A stretch of 64,000 nucleotides of DNA, taken from contig NZ_JAGGLC010000006.1 of assembly GCF_017874235.1 (NCBI RefSeq), positions 1 through 64,000 on the forward strand, given 5' to 3'. The notes under the pieces are model-generated. The model ran no database searches, was not told the origin of the DNA, and saw only the letters and a program-made list of their open reading frames with translations. Source of the DNA: Halolamina salifodinae (GTDB lineage: Archaea > Halobacteriota > Halobacteria > Halobacteriales > Haloferacaceae). Positions 31,809 to 40,922 of the stretch are shown here, piece after piece. How positions within the stretch are numbered: the first letter of the stretch is position 1; every line of letters begins with the position of its first letter. The position numbers and the translations under genes are program-made.

Positions 31809-33113
31809 TCAGGGTTCGAGTCGGTCGGGGTCGCGCGGGAACAGGATGGCCTCCTTGATGTTGTCCAGATCGGCCAGCCCCTTCACGAGGCGGTCGATGC
31901 CGAGGCCGTAGCCGCCGTGGGGCGGGACGCCGTAGCGGAACGCCTCGAGGTAGAACTCGAAGTTCTCGGGGTTGACGCCCTGTTGCTCCATCATGGCGAT
32001 CAGGCGGTCGATGTCGTGTTCACGCTGGCCGCCCGAGGAGAGCTCCTCGCCGCGGTAGAGCAGGTCGAACTTCCGGGAGGCGATGTCGTCGCCCTCGACG
32101 TTCTGTTTGTAGTAGAACTTCTCCTCCGGGTAGCCGACGACGAACACCGCGGGGTGGCCCTGCTCGGCGAAATGCTCGCCCAGCAGCCGCTCGCCCTTCG
32201 TGTCGAGGTCGGTCGGATCGTCCGGGAAGTGGCCGAACTCCTCTTCGAGGATGTCCAGCGCCTCGTCGAAGGTGAGTCGCGGGAACGGCTCCTCGGGGAG
32301 CACCGGGTCGGCGTCGAGCAGGTCGAGTTCGCGCTGGGCGTTCTCCTGGACCGCCTCGATGGCCGCACGCAGGGACTGCTCCTGGACGTCCATCACGTCG
32401 TGGTGGTCCTCAACGTAGCCGAGTTCCACGTCGAACATGGCGATTTCGGAGACGTGCCGCGAGGTGGCGAACTCCTCGGCACGGAACGCGTGGCCCACCT
32501 CGAACAGGCGGTCGAAGCCGGCGGCGACGAGGAGCTGTTTGTACAGCTGTGGGCTCTGGGAGAGGTACGCCTCGCGGTTGTAGTAGACGACCGGGAACAG
32601 GTCGGCGCCGCCCTCGGCGCCGGCCGTCGAGAGCGCGGGCGTGTCGACCTCCTCGAAGGACTCGTCGTAGAACCACTGCTTCATCGCCTCCATCGCCTTC
32701 GAGCGCAGCGAGAACACGGCCCGAGTTTCGGGATCGCGAACGTCGAGGTGGCGGTTGTCGAGTCGCGTCGAGAGGTCGGCGTCGACGTCCTTCGAGACCT
32801 CGAGCGTCGGCGCCTCCTTGGCCTCGCTCACGATAGTCAGGTCCGTCGGGACGAGTTCGACGCCACCGGGGGCCTGATCGGTCTCGGAGACCTCGCCGCT
32901 GAGCTGGATCACCGTCTCACGGTCCAGCTCCTCGGCCTGCGCGAACAGGTCGGGCTCGCGGTCCTCCTTGAAGACGGCCTGCATCGTCCCGGTCCGGTCC
33001 CGGACCATGACGAACAGGATGCCGCCGAGGTCGCGGGTGTCGTGGACGTGGCCCGCGATGGTCGTCGTCTCGTCGTCGGTCGATACGTCGTCGATGTAGG
33101 TTCGTTCGAGCAT
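31809..33113 (-). CDS. aspS: aspartyl-tRNA synthetase, archaeal type
   Basis: Class II aminoacyl-tRNA synthetase of 434 residues. The OB-fold anticodon domain (1-105) starts [20 protein letters not shown]. Motif 1 is around [18 protein letters not shown]. Motif 2 [11 protein letters not shown] and motif 3 [13 protein letters not shown] (ending in Arg) are intact, with the Asp-binding [10 protein letters not shown]. Archaeal enzymes of this length are often non-discriminating (also charge tRNA-Asn) when AsnRS is absent; that cannot be decided here. The upstream region has a small CCTGC-ttac-GCAGG hairpin at 33186-33199 that could lie in the leader. Confidence 0.96.
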   Translation of the reverse strand: MLERTYIDDVSTDDETTTIAGHVHDTRDLGGILFVMVRDRTGTMQAVFKEDREPDLFAQAEELDRETVIQLSGEVSETDQAPGGVELVPTDLTIVSEAKEAPTLEVSKDVDADLSTRLDNRHLDVRDPETRAVFSLRSKAMEAMKQWFYDESFEEVDTPALSTAGAEGGADLFPVVYYNREAYLSQSPQLYKQLLVAAGFDRLFEVGHAFRAEEFATSRHVSEIAMFDVELGYVEDHHDVMDVQEQSLRAAIEAVQENAQRELDLLDADPVLPEEPFPRLTFDEALDILEEEFGHFPDDPTDLDTKGERLLGEHFAEQGHPAVFVVGYPEEKFYYKQNVEGDDIASRKFDLLYRGEELSSGGQREHDIDRLIAMMEQQGVNPENFEFYLEAFRYGVPPHGGYGLGIDRLVKGLADLDNIKEAILFPRDPDRLEP

Positions 33114-33343
33114 GTGTGGATGTCGGTCGGTGTAGTCAGCGCGCTGTACGGCACGGGGCGTCGGTCGGAGGAAGAGGGTGGTGCACCTGCTTACGCAGGC
33201 GCATTATTCGTCGTGGACGACCGGCGAGCCACTCGCTGTACGGGGACACACGCGACCGAACGGCTCGTAGTCACCATCGTGTATCGGGATCAGGCCGACG
33301 ACCGCAAAAACCGTTACGGTGCCCGCGTCCCCGGTGTGAGCCA

Positions 33344-33355
33344 CAAGCCGTATTC
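33344..33355 (+). promoter_or_regulatory. BRE/TATA-like element before the 106-residue gene
   Basis: CAAGCCGTATTC ends 23 nt before the ATG at 33379 and is the same as the element before the XPB-type helicase (1684-1695). Confidence 0.4.
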
Positions 33356-33378
33356 GCCGCGACCCACACCGCTCAAGC

Positions 33379-33699
33379 ATGAGCCTCGACGATCTGGAGG
33401 AGACGATGACCGCGAACTACACCGCGCTGGGCGAGGAGACGACCGTCGGTCTCGACCCCGAGACGCGCAACGAACTCGCGATGCTGTCGGCGGCGATGGG
33501 GACGGATACCGACGAACTGCTCCGCCGCGGGATCCACGCGCTGTTCCAGCAGGCCGTCCGCAGCGGCGATCTGGACTTCCACCTGCGCACAGGCTACGAC
33601 GTGACCTACGACGAGTATCTTGCGGGCAGGACCTACGAGGAGATGAGCGGTGGGGATCGGTACCCCGAGCGCGACGAGGACCGGCAGTACACGATGTAA
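33379..33699 (+). CDS. small acidic haloarchaeal protein
   Basis: Product of 106 residues. Residues 20-70 (VGLDPETRNELAMLSAAMGT, then DTDELLRRGIHALFQQAV) form two helices that resemble ribbon-helix-helix/CopG-like regulators, but the beta strand is weak. The C-terminus is charged and repetitive (YDEYLAGRTYEEMSGG). Function unknown. A region of hairpins and a short tandem repeat follows. Confidence 0.6.
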   Translation: MSLDDLEETMTANYTALGEETTVGLDPETRNELAMLSAAMGTDTDELLRRGIHALFQQAVRSGDLDFHLRTGYDVTYDEYLAGRTYEEMSGGDRYPERDEDRQYTM

Positions 33700-33850
33700 C
33701 TCGACCTTTTGCAACTCGACCTTTTGCTGCGGGCCCCCGGAGGGGCCCTGGCAAAAGCTCGACCAAAAGCCTGCGAGCCTCCCTTCGGTCGGCTCTTGGC
33801 CTCGCCTTTGGCGAGGGCTCAACCCTTGTCCGCAGCCGGCCACCGCGAAC
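33697..33850 (+). repeat. tandem 15-mer and hairpin cluster
   Basis: Right after the stop, ACTCGACCTTTTGCA is repeated twice in tandem (from 33700). It is followed by stems GGGCCCCCGGAGGGGCCC, GAGCCTCCC-ttcgg-type and CTCGCC-ttt-GGCGAG. The region is non-coding and separates two convergent transcripts, so it may act as bidirectional terminator. Confidence 0.55.
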
Positions 33851-33854
33851 CGCC

Positions 33855-34793
33855 CTACTCCTGCGCCCGAACCGCGAGCATCGACGCCACGTACACCGCG
33901 ATAGCGACGAGGACGATTGTCCCGCCGGCGGCCACGTCGTAGAGGTAAGAGAGTGTCACGCCGGAGAGGGTCGCGACGAGTCCGGCGCCGATGGCGCCCG
34001 CGATAGAGCGCTTGAACCCCCGAATGGAGGTCGCGGCGGCGGTCGGAATCACCAGCATCGCCGCGACCAGAATCACGCCCATGATCTGCATGGCGCCGAC
34101 GACGACCACCGCCGTGAGGACGGCGAGCAGTTGGTTGTACCGGGTGACCGAGAGGCCGGCCGCGCGGGCGCCCACCTCGTCGAACGTGACGTAGAGGAGG
34201 GGGCGGTAGAACGCCGCGACGGCGGCGACGACGACGACGCTCATCGCCAGCAGGATCGCCGCGTTGCCCCGCGAAACCGTCGCCAGTGAGCCGAACAGGT
34301 AGGCGTTGATCCCTACCGCGATACCGCCGCCGGTGGCGGTGATGAGCACGCTCCCCACCGCGAAGGAGCCAGTCAGCACGATTGCCAGCGACGTGTCGCG
34401 GTACGCGCCGGCGTAGTCGATTAGGCTCTGGACCAACAGCGCGGCGAGGGCCGCCACCACCAGCGCCGAGAGCAGCGGCGGCACCGTTACCGCCGCCAGA
34501 CTGTTGACGAAGAGGCCTGCGGCGACGCCGGCGAACGCCGAGTGGGCCAGCGTGTCGCCGATCATCGCCATCTCCCGGTGGACCAGAAAACTCCCCACCA
34601 GCGGCCCGATCAGTGCGATGCAGAGCGCCGCGAGGTAGGCCCGCTGCATGAACGGGAACCCCAGCATCTCGATGCCGGTCAGCGCGGCGAGCACGTCCAT
34701 CACCGACCCCCAGAGGACGTCGAGCACGAACGAAATCGCGCCGTCAAGGCTCTGGAGCGGGCGAGCGACGGTAGTGAGTGGTTGTCCGGACAT
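33855..34793 (-). CDS. znuB: metal ABC transporter permease (ZnuB-type)
   Basis: ABC-3 family permease of 312 residues with about eight membrane helices. Characteristic stretches are MIGDTLAHSAFAGVAAGL, LGSLATVS-like FGSLATVSRGN and MGVILVAAMLVIPTAAA. It forms the membrane channel of a zinc or manganese importer with the ATPase and binding protein encoded just upstream; start and stop codons overlap by 1 nt, so the genes form one operon. The N-terminal 40 residues are an extra amphipathic extension. Confidence 0.92.
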   Translation of the reverse strand: MSGQPLTTVARPLQSLDGAISFVLDVLWGSVMDVLAALTGIEMLGFPFMQRAYLAALCIALIGPLVGSFLVHREMAMIGDTLAHSAFAGVAAGLFVNSLAAVTVPPLLSALVVAALAALLVQSLIDYAGAYRDTSLAIVLTGSFAVGSVLITATGGGIAVGINAYLFGSLATVSRGNAAILLAMSVVVVAAVAAFYRPLLYVTFDEVGARAAGLSVTRYNQLLAVLTAVVVVGAMQIMGVILVAAMLVIPTAAATSIRGFKRSIAGAIGAGLVATLSGVTLSYLYDVAAGGTIVLVAIAVYVASMLAVRAQE

Positions 34794-35530
34794 CAGTGTT
34801 CGTGGTGGACGATGGACTGGCCGTCGCCGTAGGCGGCGGATAAGGCGTCGGTCTCGACGAACGTCTCGGGGTCGCCGTGGAAGTAGAGTTCGCGGTTCAG
34901 ACAGGCGATCTCGGAGGCGCGGCTGGTGACGACGCCGATGTCGTGTTCGATCAGCACGATGGTCATCCCCTCGTCGTTGAGTTCGCCGAGCAGGTCGTAG
35001 AACGCCTCGCGGGACTCGGCGTCGACGCCGACGGTGGGTTCGTCCAGCGCCAGCAGGTCCGCCTCGGCGGCGAGTGCCCGGGCGATGAACACGCGCTGGC
35101 GCTGACCGCCCGAGAGCCGGCCGACCCGGCGCTCGGCGAGATCCTCGATTTCGACTCGGCGGAGCGCGGCGTCGACGGCCGCGCGGTCCTCGTCGGTGAA
35201 GCGACCGAACAGCCGCCGGGGGTAGCGACCCATCCGGACGACTTCGCGGACGGTGACGGGCATCTCACCCTCCGTCTCGGCGACGTCCTGCGGGACGAAT
35301 CCGACCCGCTTGCCCGTTTCAGAGGCGTGGGCTGGCTGGCCGAACAGCCGAACCGAGCCGCTGTCGGGGCGCCGGAGCCCGATCATCAGTTCGAGTAGGG
35401 TGGTCTTCCCGGAGCCGTTTGGGCCGACGAGCCCGAGGAAATCACCCTGCTCGACTTCGAGCGATACGTCTTCGACGACCGGCCGGTCGCTGTAGGCAAA
35501 CATCACGTCTTCGACCTCGACGACCGCCAT
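34793..35530 (-). CDS. znuC: metal ABC transporter ATP-binding protein (ZnuC-type)
   Basis: ABC ATPase of 245 residues. Walker A is GPNGSGKTT, the Q-loop FVPQDVAE, signature LSGGQRQRV, Walker B LLALDEPTVGVD and H-loop IEHDIGVV. I chose ATG 35530, whose A overlaps the stop of znuA (TAATG). A longer frame up to 35611 is possible but lies wholly within znuA. It energises uptake through the neighbouring permease. Confidence 0.94.
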   Translation of the reverse strand: MAVVEVEDVMFAYSDRPVVEDVSLEVEQGDFLGLVGPNGSGKTTLLELMIGLRRPDSGSVRLFGQPAHASETGKRVGFVPQDVAETEGEMPVTVREVVRMGRYPRRLFGRFTDEDRAAVDAALRRVEIEDLAERRVGRLSGGQRQRVFIARALAAEADLLALDEPTVGVDAESREAFYDLLGELNDEGMTIVLIEHDIGVVTSRASEIACLNRELYFHGDPETFVETDALSAAYGDGQSIVHHEH

Positions 35531-36567
35531 TACGTCTCGAGTGCGCGCTCTAACGTTGGAAGGGTTACGCTCTCCATCACCTCGACGTACCCCCAGCCCT
35601 TCTCGGCCCACGCCTCCGTCCGACCCGGCATGGCCGTCAGCGGGAGCACCGCCTCCGCGTCGGTCTCGGCGACCAACTGCTCGGCGGCCTGTTGGGACTC
35701 CAGCGGGTCCGCACAGACGTACCGCAGGTCGTGTTCGGCGATGATCTCCTGTGCTCGCTCGATGTCCCGCGGCGTCGGCCGGTCGTCGGGCGAGACGCCG
35801 GTGAGCGCCTCGACGTGGATGTCGTAGCGCGCCGCCAGATATTGGAAGGAGTCGTGGCCCGCCACGAGCAGCGTGTCGACGCTGCCGGCGGCGACGACCT
35901 CGGCGATCCGGTCGTCGAGGGCGGCGAGTTCCTCACGGAACACCGTGGCGTTCTCGGCGTACGCCTCCTCGTTCGCCGGGTCGACCTCGGCGAACGCCGC
36001 CTCCACGGCGTCGACGGCGTCGGCGGTCCGGGTCGGGTCCATCCAGAAGTGCGGGTCGGCGCCCTCGTGGTCGTGTTCATCGTGGCTCTCCGTGCCGTTG
36101 TGGGCTGTTTCCGTGCCGTCGTGGCTCGTCTCGGTCCCGTCGTGGTCGGTGTGCACCTCGTCGTGCTCCCCTTCGTGCCCACCAGCGGGCAGCAGGTCGA
36201 CGGTTCGGCCGGCGTCGACGGCCATCACGTCGGCGTCGTCGGCCGCCAGATCCGAGAGCACGTCGTCGACCCACGGCTGGAACCCGGGCATCCCGTGGAC
36301 GAACAGGTCCGCGGCGTAGATCTCCCCCCGCACGCGCGGACCCGGCTCCCAGCCGTGGCCGTGCTGGCCGACCGGGACGAGCAGATCGGCGGCAGCCGCG
36401 TCGCCCGCGACGTGGGCGGCCACCTCGCCGAACACGAAGAAGGAGGCCTGCGCCGTGGTCTCCCCCGACGCCGTCGCCTCATCGTCGCCCCCGGCACAGC
36501 CGGCCAGCACGGCGGCGCCCGACGCGGCGGCCGCCGTCAGCAGTCGGCGTCTGGTGAGATCCCTCAT
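35530..36567 (-). CDS. znuA: Tat-exported metal-binding lipoprotein (ZnuA-type)
   Basis: Extracellular metal receptor of 345 residues. The signal is Tat plus lipobox (MRDLTRRRLLTAAA, then LAGCAGG with acylated Cys24). The cluster-9 fold is supported by metal ligands in GQHGHGWEPG, a long His/Asp/Glu-rich loop (about 125-172, with repeated HDGTET units) and AGHDSFQYLAARYDI. Such His-rich loops are typical of zinc rather than manganese receptors. First gene of the operon with znuC and znuB; a palindromic operator covers its promoter. Confidence 0.92.
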   Translation of the reverse strand: MRDLTRRRLLTAAAASGAAVLAGCAGGDDEATASGETTAQASFFVFGEVAAHVAGDAAAADLLVPVGQHGHGWEPGPRVRGEIYAADLFVHGMPGFQPWVDDVLSDLAADDADVMAVDAGRTVDLLPAGGHEGEHDEVHTDHDGTETSHDGTETAHNGTESHDEHDHEGADPHFWMDPTRTADAVDAVEAAFAEVDPANEEAYAENATVFREELAALDDRIAEVVAAGSVDTLLVAGHDSFQYLAARYDIHVEALTGVSPDDRPTPRDIERAQEIIAEHDLRYVCADPLESQQAAEQLVAETDAEAVLPLTAMPGRTEAWAEKGWGYVEVMESVTLPTLERALET

Positions 36568-36568
36568 T

Positions 36569-36600
36569 GGTTATTAAACTCAATTTTGTGCTTAATAACC
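36569..36600 (-). promoter_or_regulatory. palindromic operator/promoter of the znu operon
   Basis: GGTTATTAA (36569-36577) and TTAATAACC (36592-36600) form a perfect 9-bp inverted repeat with a 14-nt spacer, directly before the ATG of znuA (36567). The distal arm contains the TATA box at leaderless distance, so binding there would block transcription. This fits a metal-responsive repressor of the DtxR/SirR type. Confidence 0.75.
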
Positions 36601-36687
36601 TTCGCATCGGAGAACGGAGTGCCGGACCCGCCGCTGTTGGAACGGCGGTAACGGGGTCAACGGGCGAAGGAACGGGCGCGCGTCGCC

Positions 36688-38025
36688 TCAGTTCGACGCC
36701 TCGATGGCGTCGATCAGCAGGCTCGCGCCGAGTTCGATCTCGCGGTCGGTCACGTCCATCGGCGGCAGCACGCGGATGGTTTTCTGGCCGCAGGCGAGCA
36801 GCAGGAGGCCGCGCTGGAAGGCGGCGTCGACGATCTCGTCGCGCAGGTCCTTGGTCTCGAAGTCGATGCCGAGCATCAGGCCCTTGCCGCGAACGCTGGT
36901 CACGCCGTCGAGGTCGGCGTCCCGGAGGATCTCCTGGAACTGCCGGCCGCGCTCGGTCGCGTTGTCCAGCAGGTCGTACTCCGCGATGGCGTCGATAGTG
37001 AACGCACCGCGCGCGGCGGCCAGAATGTCCCCGGCACCCCACGTCGAGGAGAGGCGGCTGGTCTCGTCCGGGAAGATGTCCGAGTCCGAAACCGTGGCGC
37101 CGACGCGCATCCCCTTCGCGGAGGTGATCACGTCCGGCTCGAACGGGTAGTGCTCGGAGGCCCACCACTCGCCGGTCCGACCCAGCCCGGACTGGATCTC
37201 GTCGGCGATCAGGGTGATGTCGTGTTCCTCGGTGACCTCGGCGACGTCGCGGGCGAACGCCTCGCTGGGGAAGCGGTAGCCACCCTCGCCCTGAATCGGT
37301 TCCATGATCAGGAACGCGACCTCCTCGGGGTTGACGTGGCCCGTCTTCGGGTCGAGTTTCGAGCGCAGCGCGGACGTGCCGCCCGCGAAGTAGCCACACT
37401 CACAGAACGAGGGCGCCCCCTCACACGAACAGTACGGGAAGTCGTGTACCGACGAGATCTCGGGGAAGCGACGGCGGTACACCTCCTTCGAGCGGTTCAG
37501 CGAGAGCGCGCCCAGCGTGCGCCCGTGGAACGCGCCCTCGAAGGTGAGCGCGTACTTGCCCAGCGGGTTGTTGTCGTAGGAGATCTTCATCGCGTTCTCC
37601 ACGGCCTCGGCCCCGGAGTTCGAGAGGAACACCGTATCCATGCCGAACTCCTCGGCGGTGGCGGTGATGCGGTCCATCAGCCCCGCGGCGCCCGGCAGCC
37701 CCTCGCCCGGTGGCTTGCCGTCGGAGGCGTAGAAGTCCTGTCCGGCGATCTTCACCGGGTCGAACAGGTCGAACTCCGACATCGGCTCGGTGATCTTCGG
37801 GTTGTTGTACCCCAGCGGCGCCGCGGCGACGTGGCTGGTGAAGTCCATCAGCACGTTGCCGTCGACGTCGGTGCAGAAGGGGCCCTCAGCGGGCGCCGTG
37901 TGGTCCCACACGAACTCGTAGACGTACGTGCTCGGTGCGGCGAACTCGTGGTGATAGTCGACCCACTCCCGCGCGCGCTCTCCGGGGAGGCTGTGAACCT
38001 CCGGCTCGACGGTATCCCGGTCCAT
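36688..38025 (-). CDS. class III PLP-dependent aminotransferase
   Basis: Enzyme of 445 residues of the 4-aminobutyrate/acetylornithine aminotransferase family. SNSGAEAVENAMK binds the cofactor phosphate, EGAFHGRTLGALSL follows, the metal-type PLP Asp is in LIADEIQSGLGRTG, and the Schiff-base Lys is in ITSAKGM. An unusual Cys-rich stretch CSCEGAPSFCECG sits after the first large-domain strand and could bind a metal. The exact substrate (GABA, lysine or ornithine-like omega amines) cannot be told. Unrelated neighbours suggest a stand-alone gene. Confidence 0.9.
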   Translation of the reverse strand: MDRDTVEPEVHSLPGERAREWVDYHHEFAAPSTYVYEFVWDHTAPAEGPFCTDVDGNVLMDFTSHVAAAPLGYNNPKITEPMSEFDLFDPVKIAGQDFYASDGKPPGEGLPGAAGLMDRITATAEEFGMDTVFLSNSGAEAVENAMKISYDNNPLGKYALTFEGAFHGRTLGALSLNRSKEVYRRRFPEISSVHDFPYCSCEGAPSFCECGYFAGGTSALRSKLDPKTGHVNPEEVAFLIMEPIQGEGGYRFPSEAFARDVAEVTEEHDITLIADEIQSGLGRTGEWWASEHYPFEPDVITSAKGMRVGATVSDSDIFPDETSRLSSTWGAGDILAAARGAFTIDAIAEYDLLDNATERGRQFQEILRDADLDGVTSVRGKGLMLGIDFETKDLRDEIVDAAFQRGLLLLACGQKTIRVLPPMDVTDREIELGASLLIDAIEASN

Positions 38026-38071
38026 GCTTGGGCGAGCACGCCACCTGTTGTTAAGCTGGCGGTCGATGGGA

Positions 38072-39373
38072 TCAGAAGCCGCTGCCGAACACCACCGCGC
38101 CGGCGGCCGCGAGCGCCGTAATCACCAGCAGGAGTGTCGACCAGACAGTCACCGCGCGGGCGAACGGCCGCGGGCCCGAGAGCGTGAGCCCCGCTTTCAC
38201 CGCGATGCTCGACGCCGACGCGAGCAGGACAGCGATCACCGCGGGCCCGGCGGCGACGCCGCCGCCGATGTAGAGCAGCGTCGCGGAGGTGGTCGCCCCC
38301 GCCGAGGAGACAAGTCCCGACAGCACGGCGCTGATGTACAGCCCCGCGGTACCGAAGCGGGCCTGCGCGAACGCCGAGCCCACGAGGATCACCGCGAACA
38401 CGCCGCCAAAGGCCAGCGCGTTCCGCAGCGAGAACGGGCTCTCGAGGTCGACCTCCAGTTCCGCGTCCCAGTCGGCGGTCAGCGCGGCGGCGCCGACGCT
38501 CGCCAACACCAGCGCCCCCAGCGGCACGACGGCCGCGACCAGCGGCGCCTCGCTCGCAGTGAGGGTAAAGAAGAGAACGATACCGAGGTTCCGGGCGGCC
38601 ATCGCCGCGTCGGCCAGTAACACGGCGGCGACGGCGTACTCCGTCACCGACTCGCGCTGGCGGGCGTGGTCCAGCATGGACCCGACGACGGCCGTCGACG
38701 ACGCCAGCCCGCCGAAAAAGCCCGTGATTGCCACGCCGCGGCCGCCGTAGGTCCGCACAAGCGCGTAGTTGGCGATGCCAATGCCCGCGACGGTGACCAC
38801 CATGAGCCACGCCACGCGGGGCGGGAAGGCGACGCCGAACAGCGACATCTCCTCGGCGGGCAGCAGCGGGTAGACGACGAACGCCAACACCGCGAACTCC
38901 GTCGCCGAGCGGAGTTCCGCGCGGTCGAGGCCGCCCGCGAACGTGTGGAGTTCGCGTTTCAGCACCAGCAGCGCCGAGGAGAGCACTGCCACCGTCACGC
39001 CCTCCGTCACGAGGCCGGCGGCGACCAGCGCGCCGATACCGTAGGCGACGAACATCGAGACGCTGGTCGTCAGCGAGAGCGAAGGGTCGACGGCGTCGCT
39101 CTGTAGCTCCCGGACCGCCAGCAGCCCACCCATCAGCAGGACGAGCAGCCCACCCACCGCCAGCAGCGTGCCGCCGGCGTCGATACGCGCGGCGAGCATC
39201 GTCGTCGTCGCCCCCGAGAGCGTCAGCAGCGAGAACGTCCGGACCCCCGCGGATTTCTCGGACCACTCGCGTTCGAGGCCGAGAAAGAGCCCCAACGCGG
39301 CCGCGATGAGGAGCCGGACCACCGGCTCCGAGAGGGGCGCGGCGAAGACGGTGTCGGCCTGCAGCGGCAACAT
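38072..39373 (-). CDS. MgtC/SapB and DUF4010 membrane protein
   Basis: Integral membrane protein of 433 residues with about 12 helices. The N-terminal MgtC-like part has LGLFLGLEREWSEKSAGVRT and TLSGATTTMLAA; the C-terminal DUF4010 part has GGLASSTAVVGSM and SGLVSSAGATTSATLLY. The two SSxAxxxS-type motifs suggest an internally duplicated transporter. The substrate is unknown; MgtC is linked to magnesium and acid stress in bacteria. Divergent from the AI-2E-type transporter. Confidence 0.88.
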   Translation of the reverse strand: MLPLQADTVFAAPLSEPVVRLLIAAALGLFLGLEREWSEKSAGVRTFSLLTLSGATTTMLAARIDAGGTLLAVGGLLVLLMGGLLAVRELQSDAVDPSLSLTTSVSMFVAYGIGALVAAGLVTEGVTVAVLSSALLVLKRELHTFAGGLDRAELRSATEFAVLAFVVYPLLPAEEMSLFGVAFPPRVAWLMVVTVAGIGIANYALVRTYGGRGVAITGFFGGLASSTAVVGSMLDHARQRESVTEYAVAAVLLADAAMAARNLGIVLFFTLTASEAPLVAAVVPLGALVLASVGAAALTADWDAELEVDLESPFSLRNALAFGGVFAVILVGSAFAQARFGTAGLYISAVLSGLVSSAGATTSATLLYIGGGVAAGPAVIAVLLASASSIAVKAGLTLSGPRPFARAVTVWSTLLLVITALAAAGAVVFGSGF

Positions 39374-39450
39374 GGGTGGCTACGTACCGCCCCCCGCGTC
39401 ATAAATGTCCGCGGGAACACGCTTATGCCCGCCCCGGGCCCCCTACGGGC

Positions 39451-40647
39451 ATGGATCTCTCGAGCGTCGACACGGGCCAGTTCGCGTGGTGGTCGTTCGG
39501 CCTGGCGCTCGCGGCCGCACTGGTGTTTGTCGCCTACTCCTTCGTCGGCACGCTCGTGTTCGGCCTCTTCATCTACTACGCGACCCGGCCGATCTACCGA
39601 CAGTTACGCCGTGCACTCGACAGCCCCAGCCTCGCGGCCGCCGTGTCGCTGGTCGCGCTGGTGCTGCCGGCGCTGGCACTGATCAGCTACGCGCTGACAA
39701 TCGTGCTCCAAGAGATCGACCGCTACGCCACCGACACGCCCATCGACCTCGGGTGGTTCGGCATCGACCCCGACGACGTCGAGGGGATCGCCGACCCCGA
39801 GAGCCTGCTCCAGAACGGCCTCGAGGGGATGCTCTCGTCGTCGAACATCGGCGACGTGATCAGTTCGCTGGAGTCGGTGTTCGGCACCGTCGCCGTGCTC
39901 GGGATCGCCGCGATCCACCTGTTCGTGATGCTGGCACTGGCGTTCTACCTGCTTCGGGAGGATCACCGGCTCTCGCGGTGGTTCTTCTACCGCTTCGGCG
40001 ACGAACGCGGCATCGTCGAGAGCTTCTTCGGCGCCGTCGACCGCGACTTCAACTCCATCTTCTTCGGCAACATCCTCAACGCGGTGTTGACCGGCACTAT
40101 CGGTGTGATCACCTACTCGATCCTGAACGTGTTCGCGCCGGCGGGGGCGTCGATTCCGACCCCCGCGCTGGTGGGGCTGCTCGCCGGCATCGCGAGCCTG
40201 ATCCCGGTGGTCGGAATGAAGTTGGTGTACGTCCCGGTGGCGATTGCGCTGTTGATCCAGTCGTTCCTGGCAGGCATCCCCGGCGGGTTCGCGTTCGTCA
40301 TCGCGTTTGCGGTGATCTCCTTCGTCGTCGTCGACACCATCCCGGATCTGGTGCTCCGGCCGTACGTCTCCGGGCGGTCGCTCCACGTCGGCGCGCTGAT
40401 GCTCGCGTACACGCTCGGGCCGCTGCTGTTCGGCTGGTACGGCATCTTCCTGATGCCGATGGTGCTGGTGTGTGTCGTCCACTTCGCGAAGATCGTGCTG
40501 CCGGAACTGCTGTCGGGAAGCCCGATCGAGCCGTACGCTATCGACCCGGGGCACATGACCGTCGAGACAGCGCCGTTCGAGGACGCCGAACCCGGGTCAC
40601 TCGCGGGGGAGTCGGGCGGCGACGCCGGCGAGGCAGACGGAAGCTAA
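39451..40647 (+). CDS. AI-2E/TqsA-family transporter
   Basis: Membrane protein of 398 residues with eight helices typical of the AI-2E transporter (PerM/TqsA) family. Marks include YATRPIYRQLRRALDSP, a long extracytoplasmic segment (100-170), the RDFNSIFFGNILNAVLTGTI motif, GIASLIPVVGMKLVYVP and the DLVLRPYVSGRSLHVG loop. In archaea these probably export ions or small molecules rather than AI-2. The C-terminal 30 residues are acidic. The PadR regulator gene ends 4 bp before its stop (overlapping, convergent). Confidence 0.9.
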   Translation: MDLSSVDTGQFAWWSFGLALAAALVFVAYSFVGTLVFGLFIYYATRPIYRQLRRALDSPSLAAAVSLVALVLPALALISYALTIVLQEIDRYATDTPIDLGWFGIDPDDVEGIADPESLLQNGLEGMLSSSNIGDVISSLESVFGTVAVLGIAAIHLFVMLALAFYLLREDHRLSRWFFYRFGDERGIVESFFGAVDRDFNSIFFGNILNAVLTGTIGVITYSILNVFAPAGASIPTPALVGLLAGIASLIPVVGMKLVYVPVAIALLIQSFLAGIPGGFAFVIAFAVISFVVVDTIPDLVLRPYVSGRSLHVGALMLAYTLGPLLFGWYGIFLMPMVLVCVVHFAKIVLPELLSGSPIEPYAIDPGHMTVETAPFEDAEPGSLAGESGGDAGEADGS

Positions 40648-40922
40648 TCGAGGTCGACGTACTGCGACTCCCACTCCCGACGGGCCTCGATCTCGCGGGT
40701 GCCTCGCCGGGTCAGCGTGTAGTAGTTCGTCCGCCGGTCACGCTGGCCCTTCTCGACCAGCCCTTTGTCGACCAGCGTGTCGAGGTTGGGGTAGAGTCGG
40801 CCGTGGTGGATCTCGGACTCGTAGTACTCCTCTAACACCTCTTTGATCGCCAGCCCGTGGGGGTCGTCTTTCCCCGCGATGACGTACAGCAGATCGCGCT
40901 GGAACCCGGTGAGGTCGTACAT
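40644..40922 (-). CDS. PadR-family transcriptional regulator
   Basis: Product of 92 residues forming the PadR winged helix: FQRDLLYVIAGKDDPHGLAI, then EVLEEYYESEIHHGRLYPNL (recognition helix and wing) and the final RREWESQYVDL dimerisation stub. Short PadR form without a long C-terminal domain. The upstream region has a perfect palindrome GTTGATCAAC (40951-40960) and an AT-rich stretch. Target unknown, possibly autoregulated. Confidence 0.9.
   Translation of the reverse strand: MYDLTGFQRDLLYVIAGKDDPHGLAIKEVLEEYYESEIHHGRLYPNLDTLVDKGLVEKGQRDRRTNYYTLTRRGTREIEARREWESQYVDLD

Noticed and set aside
30756-34289. A 1177-codon open frame on the plus strand
   Set aside because: It runs antisense to mutY, aspS and znuB, a common artefact of GC-rich codon bias; it is Val/Arg-rich, without domains.
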